In this document: piece after piece, positions 63,601-64,000 of the stretch | Numbering within the stretch: the first letter of the stretch is position 1 | Layout: each line of letters opens with the position of its first letter | Assembly: GCA_016786705.1 (NCBI GenBank) | Contig: JAEUVV010000011.1 | Span: 212,622-276,621 of the forward strand | Source of the DNA: Taibaiella sp. | GTDB lineage: Bacteria; Bacteroidota; Bacteroidia; Chitinophagales; Chitinophagaceae | Length of the DNA stretch: 64,000 nt | Direction of reading: 5' to 3' | The notes under the pieces: model-generated | Told to the model about the DNA's origin: nothing | Seen by the model: only the letters and a program-made list of their open reading frames with translations | The model's database searches: none | Program-made: the position numbers and the translations under genes

Positions 63601-63841
63601 GGTACCCAACCCGGCACAGGCCGGCAGCCGTATAGCGGTAAGCCTTAGCGAGGCCGATGCTATCAATAGCAGCCTGTTGATCCGGGATATGATGGGCAAG
63701 GTGCTGCAGGAGCATAAGCTGGCAGCCGGCTGGCAGAGTGTAGCGATAAGTGTGCACAAGCTACCGGCCGGGGTATATACTTATAGCCTGCTGGGCAATG
63801 GCAAAGTACTACAGGTAAAACGCCTGGTGGTATTGAAATAA
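60662..63841 (+). CDS. Secreted metzincin-like protease with beta-helix and type A sorting domain
   Basis: 1059 residues. Signal peptide ends near VAAQQ. Zinc site HELGHLFALRH has H252, E253, H256 and H262; the Met turn NYME (M309) supports a metzincin-like peptidase close to pappalysin/archaelysin types. The Gly usual at the third motif position is Ala. Residues about 380-780 form a right-handed parallel beta-helix (ILDGGTITSYHEKVGWHGIQ, FKDCRRAIELNDYPG, ALDLLCNHFGGGDYNLLLNP). The last 80 residues are a type A sorting domain (AVPNPAQAGSRIAVSLSEAD, AGVYTYSLLGN). Base composition becomes clearly GC-richer after about 61800. Tandem with a related gene. Confidence 0.88.
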   Translation: MTKTLRRTLCCLFITASIIIATSFAVAAQQECYSDSPAVTTFSIIGPNAVCGLGSADWMAHFYKPQSFDLEDYSTIAKTSKKEIKIKVIVVTNTYYSWPNFTIADTATLRNIFETWPNNTTQKSLSSLKPTNKPQSNICNDCYISDSRFRIRLTGIEFKNTYEAFTEDTAGIANKTGDAAYHFATFGSQEDSILNVFVVNYGFQQPVANTSQGGYAVGGGNNFNLITNPVLGIIAYNYKINDYPAAATQFVHELGHLFALRHISNHECNDITDRLVDIYPPGVCEFPDNVLPYGFDPANLSNTHTYNYMEVVPGGYFSPIQLSRMHRSAHLGDMSSYVYPIDPTSVAPYQVHTDQVWDFGIRMYKDIIVKANNTLTIKCVVEMPPLGRITVEKGAKLILDGGTITSYHEKVGWHGIQLYGDKNMPPYAYNQGSFEMKNNALIEYAYDGVQDFTDGTGFGGGIIQVSNSTFKDCRRAIELNDYPGYPRGSSCTISNMNFLTTNPLAATNAGLLLQDFPTVSAFNERDVLISNCTFKNTIPTTTPFFDVGQRNRAIYSEDAGFRIEGCSFEGYKEAINIGNYSNHPFRSVKVMNCSFDKVATGILFADNFSYAQGNTFDHPLNYVYSNGTMAYLYEGQAIYADNAGGLTLTTNTVLNSGNNPNTRGITVNRSLATGARVIDNSISSARLGIITQNDNPALDLLCNHFGGGDYNLLLNPQSPGSLLKDQGNGCGPLQYRAGNTFSNGTLKHIACYLNNPNWMYYYWLPEADQDPANTNGTFIKTGCSGVGTEDPNSLCNLPGNVESLIEQMDDDAFHNWALQIAPGPLTSQQLAEFAGIVQHFNASNNLGGLLAFLAAIDHVAAQKLLVPLYLEQGDYGAMDQVINNLAVSDAEQADMQAYYSLLRNLAEEGRSIYELDAAELTTVREIAAGAFDISARARSLLAFAYGEEWHHYQEQLPPMLSSGKAAVNVSPAAGSILYDAVPNPAQAGSRIAVSLSEADAINSSLLIRDMMGKVLQEHKLAAGWQSVAISVHKLPAGVYTYSLLGNGKVLQVKRLVVLK

Positions 63842-63849
63842 AAATCTTG

Positions 63850-63885
63850 CCGTGCCAGGCCCGATCAATAAAGGGCTTGGCACGG
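63850..63885 (+). terminator. Possible terminator between tandem secreted-protein genes
   Basis: CCGTGCCAGGCCC pairs with GGGCTTGGCACGG (one G-U) around a 10-base loop, just after the stop at 63841. The T run after it is short, so it may act as a partial terminator or mRNA stabiliser. Confidence 0.55.
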
Positions 63886-63907
63886 TTAACCTCTTAAATG
63901 GTTTAGA

Positions 63908-64000
63908 ATGAAACAGGGTTTAAAATACATAGTGAATATTTGTTTAAGCTTAATAATGCTGCTTTCGGCCACCGGGCTAAAGGCACAACAGGAGGGCTAT
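63908..64000 (+). CDS. Partial secreted protein, likely paralog of the preceding gene
   Basis: 31 codons from an ATG to the window end. They encode a signal peptide (MKQGLKYIVN..., ending in LKAQ) and then QEGY, close to the QQECY that begins the mature part of the protein at 60662. The downstream remainder is outside the window. A paralog tandem is the simplest reading. Confidence 0.6.
   Translation, partial: MKQGLKYIVNICLSLIMLLSATGLKAQQEGY

Overview
The window looks like a chromosome segment of a Bacteroidota bacterium, most likely from the Chitinophagaceae or a related gliding or predatory-type lineage. The supporting signs are: a mraZ-to-ftsZ cluster in the order usual for this phylum; a GldJ-like gliding/type IX secretion lipoprotein; several secreted proteins with type IX C-terminal sorting domains of types A and B; an S46 dipeptidyl peptidase; a eukaryote-type prolyl-tRNA synthetase; and exact copies of the Bacteroidota -7 promoter element TAnnTTTG upstream of many genes. 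I saw no rRNA, tRNA, CRISPR array, insertion sequence or prophage. Family assignments come from motif reading and memory, not from a search.

Layout. 1-5.5 kb (minus strand): two secreted type IX substrates, a TPR-membrane-HTH regulator and a Gly/Trp/Tyr-rich exported protein. 5.7-14.9 kb: proS, a giant PNGase F-like secreted protein, an unknown 692-residue protein with an internal duplication, an exported protein of unknown role and an SDR oxidoreductase. 15.0-18.4 kb: gldJ and a DUF6600-like exported protein. 18.6-34.6 kb: the complete division and cell-wall cluster mraZ-rsmH-ftsL-ftsI-murE-mraY-murD-ftsW-murG-murC-ftsQ-ftsA-ftsZ, read on the minus strand with gaps from a 1-base overlap to 55 bases and one terminator at the end. 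Its upstream region (34568-34948) carries three 10-bp MraZ-type repeats and, separately, two perfect DnaA boxes in inverted orientation around an AT-rich stretch. 34.9-37.2 kb: comF and hutH. 37.2-44.8 kb: a six-gene, mostly overlapping operon with a MoxR AAA+ ATPase, a degenerate von Willebrand A protein and membrane/TPR partners. It resembles the MoxR-vWA-beta-propeller (bpX) ternary systems proposed as NTPase-dependent conflict systems and is the most interesting locus here. 44.9-46.7 kb: a polyprenyl synthase and an OmpA-family lipoprotein. 47.1-52.5 kb: a probably abundant OmpA-like outer-membrane protein, rsmA, a 2-hydroxyacid dehydrogenase, greA, a ferredoxin and an MBL hydrolase. 52.5-55.9 kb: the elongation pair mrdA-rodA. 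56-64 kb: a type B secreted protein, a DPP11-like peptidase and a tandem of large secreted proteins, the last cut by the window end.

How the parts fit. Much of the window serves the envelope: precursor synthesis (murC, D, E, G, mraY), septal synthesis (ftsW/ftsI), lateral synthesis (rodA/mrdA), the polyprenyl carrier chain (probably for quinone or lipid carrier), envelope anchoring (OmpA proteins), and the type IX secretion/gliding machinery (gldJ) with its cargo. MurE has the DNPR motif expected for meso-diaminopimelate peptidoglycan. Several gene ends are marked by clear hairpin terminators, including a perfect 60-bp palindrome between hutH and the MoxR operon.
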